DNA of 10,514 bases, from contig CAZPWF010000027.1 in the NCBI GenBank assembly GCA_964590725.1, positions 1-10,514 on the forward strand, given 5' to 3'. Every line of letters begins with the position of its first letter. Position 1 is the stretch's first letter. The DNA comes from CAZPWF01 sp964590725. Its GTDB lineage: Bacteria > Patescibacteriota > Saccharimonadia > Saccharimonadales > JACQNP01. Below, in pieces: positions 1 through 6,173 of the stretch. Both the position numbers and the translations under genes were made by a program. Below the pieces are notes generated by a model. The model did no database searches. It saw only the letters and a list, made by a program, of their open reading frames with translations, and was not told the origin of the DNA.

Positions 1-34
1 CTTTATATAAGAAACTCCCTACTTTCGCAGCGAG

Positions 35-54
35 TTATCCACAGTTTATCCATA
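35..54 (+). other. Two tandem DnaA-box-like 9-mers
   Basis: Positions 35-43 read TTATCCACA, a perfect match to the bacterial DnaA box consensus. Positions 46-54 read TTATCCATA, one mismatch away, in the same orientation and 11 bp downstream, about one helical turn. The flanks are AT-rich (TATATAA near 4-10, CATATATA near 71-78). This could be part of a replication origin or a DnaA-regulated promoter. dnaA itself is not in the window, so the origin reading is unproven. Confidence 0.4.
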
Positions 55-112
55 TTTCTATCGCCTACGTCATATATAGCGTCGCATACTACTATATAGA
101 CACTACTAGTAT

Positions 113-616
113 TTATTCCGGAGTTTTAGTTACAACTACTCTATCACCAACTTTAAGACCAACATTTGTATTATTAGCTTGTCTGCTAATATCATCGACT
201 GTCGGACGAATATCATCATCTTTAGAAATAAAGCCATCATTTTGTGCATCTACAGCAATCCCCCAAGGAGTCTCGCCCGGCCTGACTATATGAATACTGG
301 TAGGTGTCGTAGATGAGTTATCGTTTTCTAAAGAAGAAGTTGGCTTAGTTAATGGAGTTTTAATTATTTCTGCTGCTGTATGTGCGCCTGCTGCAACCGT
401 AGCAGCTAAAAGCAAACCACCGGCTGCACGTCGAACCCTAGTTCTTATTGGAGTTTGTCTATTTTTATTAGCAGTACCGTCAAAATAATCAGCTACTTCT
501 TCTCTTTTTTTTGCAGCACGAACAAGACCTTTAACAGTTGTTTCTGGAGACGAGTTAGCCGTTACTCCGCCCATAGAATTTTCTGCAAAATAGTTGTTAG
601 GTGTTTTTATTGGCAT
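113..616 (-). CDS. Single-pass membrane protein with C-terminal LysM-like domain
   Basis: This 167-residue protein has a polar, basic N-terminal part (about 1-62), one hydrophobic alanine-rich segment (about 64-84) and a Ser/Thr/Pro-rich linker (about 87-106). It ends in a domain from about 107 to 163 that starts HIVRPGETPWGIA and ends VGLKVGDRVVV, the usual opening and closing pattern of a LysM domain. LysM domains bind peptidoglycan or related glycans. The protein is therefore probably anchored in the membrane by one helix with the LysM domain facing the cell wall. The central insert with several Asp residues makes the LysM longer than usual. The ATG at 616 is supported by a consensus promoter only 6 nt upstream, leaving no room for a Shine-Dalgarno sequence. 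It is transcribed alone; the glycosidase gene behind the promoter ends at 668. Confidence 0.75.
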   Translation of the reverse strand: MPIKTPNNYFAENSMGGVTANSSPETTVKGLVRAAKKREEVADYFDGTANKNRQTPIRTRVRRAAGGLLLAATVAAGAHTAAEIIKTPLTKPTSSLENDNSSTTPTSIHIVRPGETPWGIAVDAQNDGFISKDDDIRPTVDDISRQANNTNVGLKVGDRVVVTKTPE

Positions 617-622
617 GTTAAC

Positions 623-651
623 ATTATACTAAACATTAGCGTAATTGTCAA
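623..651 (-). promoter_or_regulatory. Perfect consensus sigma70-type promoter, leaderless
   Basis: On the minus strand the -35 box is TTGACA (646-651), the spacer is 17 bp and the -10 box is TATAAT (623-628), a perfect match in all three parameters. The -10 ends 6 nt before the ATG at 616, so a start 7 nt downstream of the -10 would fall on the A of ATG. The mRNA of the LysM gene is therefore predicted to be leaderless. Confidence 0.85.
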
Positions 652-667
652 TATACTTTATTGGTAT

Positions 668-1930
668 TTAGAGTTCGCTGATCTTGTCTGCGAACCAGCG
701 AGCGCTGGGTCGAGGAGTTCGTTTCATATTATGTTCCCTGTCGACTTCTACGAGTCCGAACTTTGGCCACCAGCCATATTTCCATTCAAAATTATCAAGT
801 AAGCTCCAATGCAAATAACCTTTCAGGTCAACTCCCTCACTAATCGCACGCTCCATCGCTACAATCGTCTCCTCAATCCACCACCTTCTATATTCATCAC
901 CCGCATCGGCTAATCCGTTTTCTGTTACAAATATAGGTTTCTTAAATCGATACCACAATCGAACTAATAACGGATATAATCCTTCTGGTTCCATATACCA
1001 GCCTAAGTCACTTACTGGCACTTTGGGATTTTCGCGACGAGCTAACTTGGTATAATAATCTGTAAAATAATAATTAAAGCCCACAAAATCTTGTTGATTA
1101 CGAATCCTGTTTAAAAACCACCAATTCCAAAAATAACGCATCCATTTAGTAGATATGCTGTCGACATAGCTATGTGGTCGTTTTGCTTGAATATTGGCAA
1201 GTTGCGCTGCTACACCGATCTGCAATGATTTTTTATGACTTTTTAGAATTTTATAGGATCGTTTGTGGGCCCTTACGAGATTAACATAAACTCCTGCCAT
1301 CTTGAGCCAACTTTTTTCTTGAGGCGGCCATTCCCCGGTTCCATAACTGAAGCTAGCATATACGTTTGGTTCATTAAGCGTAATCACATATGTTATATCT
1401 TCGGTAAACTCTTCGGCCACTTTTTTTACAAAAGATTCAAAGTATTTGAGATTGGACTTTTTGGTGAATCCTCCGAGCTCTGTAAACCATATCGGCATAG
1501 TCCAGTGCCAAATATTTAGAAAGGGTTCGATATTACGTGAACGAAGTGCAGCAATATATTTTTTATAATGCATTATCTCTTTTTCATCCCAGACACCCTG
1601 CTCAGGTTCGATCCGAGACCATTCAATACCAAACCGGAAGGCATTCATATTGAGTGATTTTAAGATGTCAAAGTCTTCTTCGTAGCGTCTATAATGATCT
1701 ACCCCCTTGCCGGAGACATAGTTTTCTGGAATCTCGGCCTTAGGTTTAACAGCAGCCCACTCAGGTAACCAAGACAGGCGTTGATGAGCCGTCTGAGCAA
1801 GCTGCTTAGAATTAACTAATTCCCACTCTGACCACTGATTATGCATGCCGCCTTCTACTTGATGAGCAGCCGTACTGGCGCCCCAAAAAAAGTTCTTTGG
1901 AAATATTTTTGTGTCATTATTTTCGTTCAT
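668..1930 (-). CDS. Glycoside hydrolase family 1 beta-glycosidase
   Basis: GH1 enzymes hydrolyse beta-glucosides, galactosides and related sugars with retention of configuration. The N-terminal signature FFWGASTAAHQVEG (about 14-27) is present. The acid/base Glu is E187 in TLNEPN, and the nucleophile is E337 in FVTENG. Other conserved sugar-binding positions are Q24, H142 in NIWHW, N286-Y287 in GFNYY, W375 and E382-W383 in the LLDNFEW motif. All catalytic residues are intact. At 420 residues it is shorter than typical GH1 enzymes (about 440-490); the shortening seems to lie around residues 250-280, before the GFNYY strand. There is no signal peptide, so it should be cytoplasmic. It starts 8 bp after the K+ channel stop and is probably co-transcribed with it; no Shine-Dalgarno is visible. 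Exact substrate cannot be read from sequence. Confidence 0.92.
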   Translation of the reverse strand: MNENNDTKIFPKNFFWGASTAAHQVEGGMHNQWSEWELVNSKQLAQTAHQRLSWLPEWAAVKPKAEIPENYVSGKGVDHYRRYEEDFDILKSLNMNAFRFGIEWSRIEPEQGVWDEKEIMHYKKYIAALRSRNIEPFLNIWHWTMPIWFTELGGFTKKSNLKYFESFVKKVAEEFTEDITYVITLNEPNVYASFSYGTGEWPPQEKSWLKMAGVYVNLVRAHKRSYKILKSHKKSLQIGVAAQLANIQAKRPHSYVDSISTKWMRYFWNWWFLNRIRNQQDFVGFNYYFTDYYTKLARRENPKVPVSDLGWYMEPEGLYPLLVRLWYRFKKPIFVTENGLADAGDEYRRWWIEETIVAMERAISEGVDLKGYLHWSLLDNFEWKYGWWPKFGLVEVDREHNMKRTPRPSARWFADKISEL

Positions 1931-1938
1931 GAAAGAGT

Positions 1939-2250
1939 TTATTTTTTACTTTTATGCTTAATAACCGCATTCCTAAGTAGATAGCTCAAAGATGCAGCAA
2001 TTATAGCCACGCCGAAAAGTATATAGAAAATAGTAAATACCTTTCCGGCATCTGTCTTTGGGGTAATGTCGCCATAGCCTACTGTCGCAAGAGTAACGAC
2101 ACAAAAGTAAATACTGTCCAGCCATTTTAGGGCTTCCACGTAATGATAGAACACAGTTCCTATGCCAAGCACTAACACGACAACCAGAGCGATGCGGCGC
2201 GGTCTTATCTGATCAGTAAAGCTAGCTGGAATATTATCTTGATCATTCAT
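1939..2250 (-). CDS. Two-transmembrane potassium channel subunit
   Basis: This is a minimal ion channel subunit of the Ion_trans_2 type (KcsA-like pore). From the chosen start it is 103 residues: TM1 at about 19-37, pore helix about 44-55, the K+ selectivity filter TVGYGD at 56-61, and TM2 at about 69-92, followed by a short basic tail (KHKSKK). Such subunits form tetramers in the cytoplasmic membrane. No RCK or cyclic-nucleotide domain is present, so gating is unknown. The frame is open up to a GTG at 2289 and has another ATG at 2256. I prefer the ATG at 2250 because an extended -10 (TGG-TATCAT) sits exactly 6 nt before it, as at other genes of this window. It lies between the DUF167 gene and the GH1 gene, so it may also be read through from upstream. 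Confidence 0.85.
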   Translation of the reverse strand: MNDQDNIPASFTDQIRPRRIALVVVLVLGIGTVFYHYVEALKWLDSIYFCVVTLATVGYGDITPKTDAGKVFTIFYILFGVAIIAASLSYLLRNAVIKHKSKK

Positions 2251-2256
2251 ACACAT

Positions 2257-2265
2257 ATGATACCA
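2257..2265 (-). promoter_or_regulatory. Extended -10 promoter for the K+ channel gene
   Basis: The minus strand reads TGG then TATCAT (5 of 6 matches to TATAAT, with the TGn extension), 6 nt before the ATG at 2250. No good -35 box is seen, as is usual for extended -10 promoters. It would produce a leaderless mRNA from inside the gene group. Confidence 0.45.
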
Positions 2266-2309
2266 TCTCGCATTAAATAAAAGCGTCACCGAAAAGATAT
2301 TTACTGCAT

Positions 2310-2540
2310 TTAAATACCTTTTATTTCAAAACGCTTAATGCGTGAGGTGCGACCAGATATCATCTGTACATTCGTATAAGGTACGTCAAAATAACCCGCT
2401 AAAGCGTGAGCAACAGCACTATTAGCTTTGCCCTCGAAGGCTGGCTCGCGAACAAATATCAATAAAGAACCGTCAAGAGCAGGTTGTACCAAAGGCCCCT
2501 TTTTACTACCCGGTTTAACCCTCACGCTTACCACGCTCAT
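2310..2540 (-). CDS. DUF167 (YggU/UPF0235) family protein
   Basis: This 76-residue protein matches the DUF167 family pattern: VRVKPGSKK near the N-terminus (about 6-14), the DGSLLIFV strand, the EGKANSAVAHALAGYF motif (about 36-51), and the terminal GRTSRIKRFEI stretch. The family is small, cytoplasmic and widespread in bacteria, archaea and eukaryotes, and its biochemical role is not established. Its usual length is 75-100 residues, so this one is complete. It starts with ATG 9 bp after the stop of the NYN nuclease gene and has no visible Shine-Dalgarno, so translational coupling is plausible. The downstream neighbour is the K+ channel. Confidence 0.85.
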   Translation of the reverse strand: MSVVSVRVKPGSKKGPLVQPALDGSLLIFVREPAFEGKANSAVAHALAGYFDVPYTNVQMISGRTSRIKRFEIKGI

Positions 2541-2549
2541 TTTGATTTG

Positions 2550-3107
2550 TTAGTTTTTTACTTTTCTACGGTAACTTTTGTGCTCCAATTGACCGCGTAG
2601 TTTATCGATTCTAATCATGTAGTCTTCGTATGGTTTTAACAATGAAGAGTACTGCCAATTGGGGGTCATAACATGTAATAATCTCTTTTTGTCTGCCAAA
2701 TACTCTGCTAAGCAATAAAAATCACCATCACCAGAAACAATAATCGCTTTCTTATAGTTGGGCATTTCCTTCATAGCATAAAGCACCAACTCAGCATCAA
2801 TGTTGCCTTTTATGATCGGTTTATCGTTTTTGTTTTCTTCTGTCTTAGCGATAGTCATTTCTATGGTTGGCTTTAATACAATAAGATATCCCGCGTCATG
2901 CAGCTGCTCGTACATTGCCTCATTTTCTTGCAAGTAGCCAATAAATAAATAAGCAGTCTGTACATTGTGATCTTTAGCGAGGTACTCCCGAAACTTCCGC
3001 CAGTCTAGTTTCCAGCCCGCTTTCTGAACACCAAGATTCAAATTTTGGCTGTCAATAAACGCATAATTTGGCAGTAGTCGTTTTGGAGCTTTATGTATTA
3101 GTCTCAC
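2550..3107 (-). CDS. NYN (LabA/DUF88-like) PIN-fold nuclease
   Basis: NYN proteins share the PIN nuclease fold and are thought to cut RNA using a cluster of acidic residues that bind a metal ion. In this 185-residue protein the expected cluster is visible: D19 and N22 in FIDSQNLN, D104 in GNIDAELVLY, and D127 and D129 in SGDGDFYCLAEYL. The C-terminus (about 165-185) is basic, which fits nucleic-acid binding. The start is a GTG at 3107, only 2 bp after the stop of the DUF5652-like gene, so the two are almost certainly co-transcribed and perhaps translationally coupled; an AGAAAAG stretch just upstream could act as a weak ribosome binding site. The target is unknown. An ATPase or cofactor role for the related LabA family has been discussed, but RNase activity is the usual inference. 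Confidence 0.85.
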   Translation of the reverse strand: MRLIHKAPKRLLPNYAFIDSQNLNLGVQKAGWKLDWRKFREYLAKDHNVQTAYLFIGYLQENEAMYEQLHDAGYLIVLKPTIEMTIAKTEENKNDKPIIKGNIDAELVLYAMKEMPNYKKAIIVSGDGDFYCLAEYLADKKRLLHVMTPNWQYSSLLKPYEDYMIRIDKLRGQLEHKSYRRKVKN

Positions 3108-3109
3108 AA

Positions 3110-3325
3110 TTACTTTTCTTGCTCAATATGGGTAGATCGTTTACTAAACACAAAGATGTACGCAATAGACAAAAGCCCCAGAGCATTAATAACTAACAGC
3201 GTCACAAACCATGCTTTGTCACCGTTACGGGCAGCTTTCCATAATGCCCAGCCCTTCCAGAAAAGTTCCCAAAATACAGAAATTAATAACAACCACCAAT
3301 ACTGATTCATCCATGCCTCATTCAA
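3110..3325 (-). CDS. Small two-helix membrane protein, DUF5652-like
   Basis: This protein has up to 71 residues and two hydrophobic segments (about 9-27 and 39-60) separated by a short basic loop. The pattern of a Trp-rich first helix, WKGWALWKAARN, then WFVTLLVINALGLLSIAYIF matches the DUF5652 family of small membrane proteins common in candidate-phyla bacteria. Function is unknown. The start is uncertain. A TTG at 3325 has GGGGG (3334-3338) 8 nt upstream, able to pair with CCUCC through one G-U pair. An ATG at 3310 has GAGG 5 nt upstream. I chose the TTG because its ribosome binding site is the stronger one; the ATG would remove only five residues. It is the first gene of the group running to the GH1 gene. 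Confidence 0.72.
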   Translation of the reverse strand: MNEAWMNQYWWLLLISVFWELFWKGWALWKAARNGDKAWFVTLLVINALGLLSIAYIFVFSKRSTHIEQEK

Positions 3326-3368
3326 AACAATATCCCCCTTATCAACAATTATTGTATCAGCTTTGCAG

Positions 3369-3396
3369 ATTTTAGCCGCAGACCAATATTTATCAA
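3369..3396 (-). promoter_or_regulatory. Candidate promoter of the DUF5652-NYN-DUF167 group
   Basis: On the minus strand TTGATA (3391-3396), a 16-bp spacer and TAAAAT (3369-3374) give 5 of 6 matches in each box. It lies between the end of the orphan gene (3402) and the TTG start at 3325, giving a leader of about 37 nt that contains a Shine-Dalgarno. A second possible -10 (TACAAT, 3351-3356) lies closer but lacks a good -35 box. Confidence 0.5.
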
Positions 3397-3401
3397 ATTT
3401 C

Positions 3402-3899
3402 TTAATCTTTTAAATATGGTAAATTTATTGAAACATACCTAGATAGTGAGCCAACTAGCGGTACCCCGACTCGATCATATAAACTTGCACCACCCGGGAA
3501 CAGTTCATAAATAGCTTCCGGTAGGTCTTGTGAATCAAATGGTTCGAATACAAGACCAGGCACCTGGAATAACTCACCATTATCCCTTTCATCCTCTACT
3601 GGGGCTAGCAACATCTCGGCACGTTCAAATAAACCAACAAATGAGACCATATCGCCCCGCACTATGTCGCCACATATTTCACCCTTTGATGAATATCCAA
3701 CACATGTAGTGGATTCAACGCCACACACTTTATCTTCAAAAATTCTACGCGCCAATCCAGTGATTTCAGCCAGTAATTCATCGTATACATCATATGCCTC
3801 AAATCCAACACATCTCACAACTGTTGAGAGATTTTCGCCAGCCCGCTCTACTATCTCAATATCAACCGGCTCATGAAAATATTCTGGCGGCTCAGTCAT
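3402..3899 (-). CDS. Orphan acidic protein, function unknown
   Basis: I do not recognise this 165-residue protein. It is acidic, predicted soluble, and has no signal peptide or membrane segment. It has four cysteines (C30, C59, C66, C76) without a standard zinc-binding spacing. The middle (about 84-118) has short hydrophobic strands that suggest a mixed alpha/beta fold. It starts with an ATG at 3899; GGGG lies 7 nt upstream as a weak ribosome binding site. It follows the larger acidic orphan gene by 29 bp and is probably its operon partner. A promoter for the next gene group begins immediately after its stop codon, so the two orphans appear to form a separate unit. Being open, well bounded and in frame with neighbours, it is probably a real gene. 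Confidence 0.65.
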   Translation of the reverse strand: MTEPPEYFHEPVDIEIVERAGENLSTVVRCVGFEAYDVYDELLAEITGLARRIFEDKVCGVESTTCVGYSSKGEICGDIVRGDMVSFVGLFERAEMLLAPVEDERDNGELFQVPGLVFEPFDSQDLPEAIYELFPGGASLYDRVGVPLVGSLSRYVSINLPYLKD

Positions 3900-3928
3900 A
3901 TCTACGCCCCGCTTTACTAATCATAATT

Positions 3929-4678
3929 TTAATCTTCTTTATCTGCCATTAAAAAACCTTCATCAAAACAACCAGCCTGTGTAAGTATCATTTTAATTTT
4001 AAGAAAATCATTGTCACATACTGCAACAAGCAACTCAATATCATCCTCAGTAAACGCTTTTGTAAAAATACTTTCTTTGATTTGTAAATCTATTTCCGTA
4101 TCCATGTCTTCATCAAGCATTTCTTCGCCAACTAGTGGAGTGGTTGCACTTAATAATCCAAGGAGCTTAGCGCTGCCATTATAATACTCATAACGTAGGT
4201 CTTTGCGAGGCAAAAAAGATATGTTATCTAGATAGTAATCCCACACTTCTTGCACGTAGAATAGATTGTTTAGACCTTCGTCTTCATCACTTTCTTCGTC
4301 CATTATCAGCCCAGCACTAGATTCTTCTAGTTCATCAAAATCTTCATTTTGTTTGAGCTCAGACTCTGGCCACAGCTCATTATCTCTCCTTGGTCGCAAC
4401 AAAGTTACTGTAAGATTATATGAAATCTCTGGCTCGCCATCATCAGAAAATCCCATTTTTCTCGCCGCAAATTCAGTAATAACAGCCGTTTCGTCGTATA
4501 AAAACGCCTTACGAGTTTCCTCAACGCGATCGCATTGAATGTCCCTAAATGATTCACCTCCAATAAGAGAATCTGCCTTTGGCTCTAAAAGAGCGCCGCA
4601 CAATAATTCAGAAACATCACTGCCGTCTGTGGCGACATCATAACTTCGCAATCTATCAGTCATGTCTGCAATGTACAT
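3929..4678 (-). CDS. Orphan strongly acidic protein, function unknown
   Basis: I do not recognise this 249-residue protein. It is very acidic, with a dense Asp/Glu stretch from about 101 to 135 including EESDEDEG. This is followed by an aromatic segment (about 139-168: LFYVQEVWDYYL, then RYEYYNGSAKLLGLL) and a leucine-rich C-terminal region. There are no membrane helices or signal peptide. The start is either the ATG at 4678 or the ATG at 4663 (MTDRLRSY...); neither has a clear Shine-Dalgarno. It pairs with the smaller acidic orphan 29 bp downstream. Both being acidic and adjacent suggests they may act together, but this is inference from position only. It could be a lineage-specific protein or a fast-evolving regulator. 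Confidence 0.6.
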   Translation of the reverse strand: MYIADMTDRLRSYDVATDGSDVSELLCGALLEPKADSLIGGESFRDIQCDRVEETRKAFLYDETAVITEFAARKMGFSDDGEPEISYNLTVTLLRPRRDNELWPESELKQNEDFDELEESSAGLIMDEESDEDEGLNNLFYVQEVWDYYLDNISFLPRKDLRYEYYNGSAKLLGLLSATTPLVGEEMLDEDMDTEIDLQIKESIFTKAFTEDDIELLVAVCDNDFLKIKMILTQAGCFDEGFLMADKED

Positions 4679-4713
4679 ATAGTTTGCTTATCATGCAAGC
4701 ACTAGCAAATACA

Positions 4714-4738
4714 TTTACTTGTAGTTATACAAAGTAAA
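4714..4738. repeat. Inverted repeat downstream of the 4742-5173 gene
   Basis: TTTACTTGTA (4714-4723), a 4-nt loop GTTA, and TACAAAGTAAA (4728-4738) form an AT-rich hairpin with one bulged base. It begins 4 nt after the stop codon of the three-helix membrane protein gene on the minus strand. No solid U-run follows, so it is at best a weak terminator or an mRNA 3'-end hairpin. It could also be an operator for the acidic orphan gene that starts at 4678. Confidence 0.4.
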
Positions 4739-4741
4739 TAA

Positions 4742-5173
4742 TTATCCGATGGCTGCGATAAAACTAGAAATCAATGGCGAACACCATATCACAGCGAGCA
4801 AACAGAAAATAATAAATACAAACGAATCCACTATAAGTTTTTTGTCGTATTTTACAACTCTCGGAACCAAGAACAATAACAGGCTGATAGCAGCGGCAAC
4901 AAACACAACTAACTTTACGTCTCTAGTTAAGTTAGCATCTGACTGAGTAATAACACTGTTTAGCTGTGCTGTAAATTGCTCATTTGAACCAACCGATTTA
5001 TACACAGAACTAACTGTAATAGAAATCATCATAGCCCAATACGCTACCGTAATTAAGCCTAAACTTAAAATAGCAAAACGCTGAATTACACGAAGAAGAT
5101 AATATACTAAACTCTGATTTGATATTGTTGATTGTGTTTTGGTTTTTTTGATTGGTTTTTTTGTTGTAGTCAT
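4742..5173 (-). CDS. Three-helix membrane protein, function unknown
   Basis: This 143-residue protein is not recognised. The N-terminus is very basic and Thr/Lys-rich (MTTTKKPIKKTKTQ), followed by three hydrophobic segments at about 33-56, 87-105 and 113-141. The positive N-terminus should stay in the cytoplasm. The 30-residue polar stretch between helices 1 and 2 (about 57-86) would then face outside, and the C-terminus would also end outside. This overall shape resembles the many small membrane proteins found in candidate-phyla genomes. The ATG at 5173 is supported by a promoter whose -10 ends exactly 6 nt upstream, predicting a leaderless mRNA. The gene stands alone: an inverted repeat follows its stop codon. 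Confidence 0.7.
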   Translation of the reverse strand: MTTTKKPIKKTKTQSTISNQSLVYYLLRVIQRFAILSLGLITVAYWAMMISITVSSVYKSVGSNEQFTAQLNSVITQSDANLTRDVKLVVFVAAAISLLLFLVPRVVKYDKKLIVDSFVFIIFCLLAVIWCSPLISSFIAAIG

Positions 5174-5179
5174 AAACGG

Positions 5180-5207
5180 ATTGTACGCTTTTTTTAATTT
5201 ATAACAA
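5180..5207 (-). promoter_or_regulatory. Promoter of the three-helix membrane protein gene, leaderless
   Basis: The minus strand has TTGTTA (5202-5207, 4 of 6 matches), a 16-bp A-rich spacer and TACAAT (5180-5185, 5 of 6 matches). The -10 ends 6 nt before the ATG at 5173, placing the predicted transcription start on the start codon. Confidence 0.6.
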
Positions 5208-5232
5208 CATTCTTATTGGACTGCCATATCAT

Positions 5233-5282
5233 GTCAATCCAAGCATCTATAAAAATCATAGTCAATCCAAGCATCTATAAAA
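5233..5282. repeat. 22-bp direct repeat, 28-bp period
   Basis: The same 22 bases, beginning GTCAATCCAAG and ending TCTATAAAA, occur at 5233-5254 and 5261-5282. The 6 bases between them (ATCATA) have no match after the second copy. The 28-bp period is not a multiple of three, so this duplication shifts the reading frame at the end of the HD-gene remnant. Confidence 0.9.
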
Positions 5283-5551
5283 CGTGACCATTTACGATTT
5301 CTTTCTTCTATATCGGCGCCAGGAGATTCCTTGTATAAATTATCGATTTCCCCACGTATTTTTTCATCATTTAAACAAAATATTACATCAAATATATCAT
5401 CATTTCTAAGTCTGAGAAATTCTTCAACACTCACATGCGATTGAGCGAGATCAACTAAATCTGCAACATGATTTGCAATTACATTCTCAGTTAGCCAGCG
5501 AAGTCTGGATAGCTGGTCTGCTCCTAATTCAGTAACTATTTTTTTACCCGA
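5234..5551 (-). pseudogene. C-terminal remnant of the disrupted HD-domain gene
   Basis: Directly after the TAG stop of the HD gene, 39 further codons in the same frame are free of stops and run into a GTG (5434) and a 66-codon open stretch ending with TGA at 5234. The joined translation (about 105 residues, from SGKKIVTELGADQLSRL to the end) is soluble and helical. It is most simply read as the original C-terminal domain of the HD protein. The last residues carry a second lesion: the 22-bp repeat re-reads FIDAWID as FYRCLD and stops. Without the duplication the frame would continue to a TAA at 5194-5196. With the duplication removed, the frame from the GTG at 6160 to that TAA is exactly 313 codons. 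Translation from the GTG at 5434 as a separate small protein is possible but has no ribosome binding site. Confidence 0.65.
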
Positions 5552-6160
5552 CTAAACCAGTTCAAATGAATTGAGAGCGGTCATTACATAGCCCAATTTT
5601 TCTGCAATAGCAAATATCTGCCCAGGGATCGTATTAGGGGCTCCCTGTTTTGAATCATTTAAATCAACTACTACCTGATCTATTGCGTCGGGACTTATTG
5701 TTGAAAAACAACCTTGCGATAGAATCTCACCTATCTCTTGATGCTCTTGCTCAACAACGTTCGAGTCAAATTTTTGTGCTTCATCATAACTCACATCTCC
5801 TCTATCGGTATTAGGATTAAACACCGCTTCTGCCAAATCATGCACAAGCCCCATTCGTTCGACCCTAATCATTGTATCGGCATCAACATTTTCCTGAATG
5901 CAAATCCATTTTCCGATTAATGCGGTGTAGGGATTATGCTGCAAATTATTCACATCTGCACCGAGCAAGTCTTGCCACATAATCGAAGTAAGGCTGTATT
6001 CGGGCTCTGCCATAAAGCGATGGTCTACACCATCTGGTAAACTTAGGTATTTTTCGTAACGAATCTGATGATCTAGTACCTGACCTTGTGGCGAGTCTGC
6101 CGCCTCAATCATTAAGTCAGTATTTTCTGGACTAAAAGGCGGAAACATTTGATCGATCAC
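5552..6160 (-). CDS. HD-domain phosphohydrolase-like protein, truncated by in-frame TAG
   Basis: HD-domain proteins are metal-dependent phosphohydrolases that act on nucleotides, cyclic nucleotides or (p)ppGpp. From the GTG at 6160 this product has 202 residues. The metal-binding HD pair is H107-D108 in MGLVHDLAEAVF, with E111 and the later GDVSYDEAQ (D122) in the expected place; H75 in LQHNPYTA could be the first ligand. The usual final acidic residue of the domain is uncertain (IAEKLGYVMTAL, E187). The GTG start is chosen because AAGGAG (6167-6172) lies 6 nt upstream; a longer frame reaches a TTG at 6211, but it would span the hairpin. The TAG at 5552 is followed in frame by a long open stretch, so the gene looks interrupted. 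It is the last member of the helicase-kinase group; the substrate is unknown. Confidence 0.7.
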   Translation of the reverse strand: MIDQMFPPFSPENTDLMIEAADSPQGQVLDHQIRYEKYLSLPDGVDHRFMAEPEYSLTSIMWQDLLGADVNNLQHNPYTALIGKWICIQENVDADTMIRVERMGLVHDLAEAVFNPNTDRGDVSYDEAQKFDSNVVEQEHQEIGEILSQGCFSTISPDAIDQVVVDLNDSKQGAPNTIPGQIFAIAEKLGYVMTALNSFELV

Positions 6161-6166
6161 ACTACT

Positions 6167-6172
6167 CTCCTT
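6167..6172 (-). promoter_or_regulatory. Strong Shine-Dalgarno of the HD gene
   Basis: The minus strand reads AAGGAG, then AGTAGT, then the GTG at 6160. Together with the 6-nt spacing this is the best ribosome binding site in the window and decides the start of the HD gene. Confidence 0.75.
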
Positions 6173-6173
6173 A

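Noticed and set aside
84..112. Possible hairpin ATACTACTA/CTACTAGTAT after the LysM gene
   Set aside because: The arms are AT-rich with a mismatch and there is no U-run; too weak to call a terminator.
695..708. CCAGCG-AG-CGCTGG inverted repeat and a nearby GTTCGC/GCGAAC pair (673-695)
   Set aside because: Both lie inside the end of the GH1 coding region, the first has a loop too short for a stable hairpin, and no U-run follows, so a terminator is not supported.
5552..5554. TAG reassigned as a sense codon in this genome
   Set aside because: TAG also ends the DUF5661-like, AAA_28 and CYTH genes at expected protein lengths, so a genome-wide reassignment is not supported.
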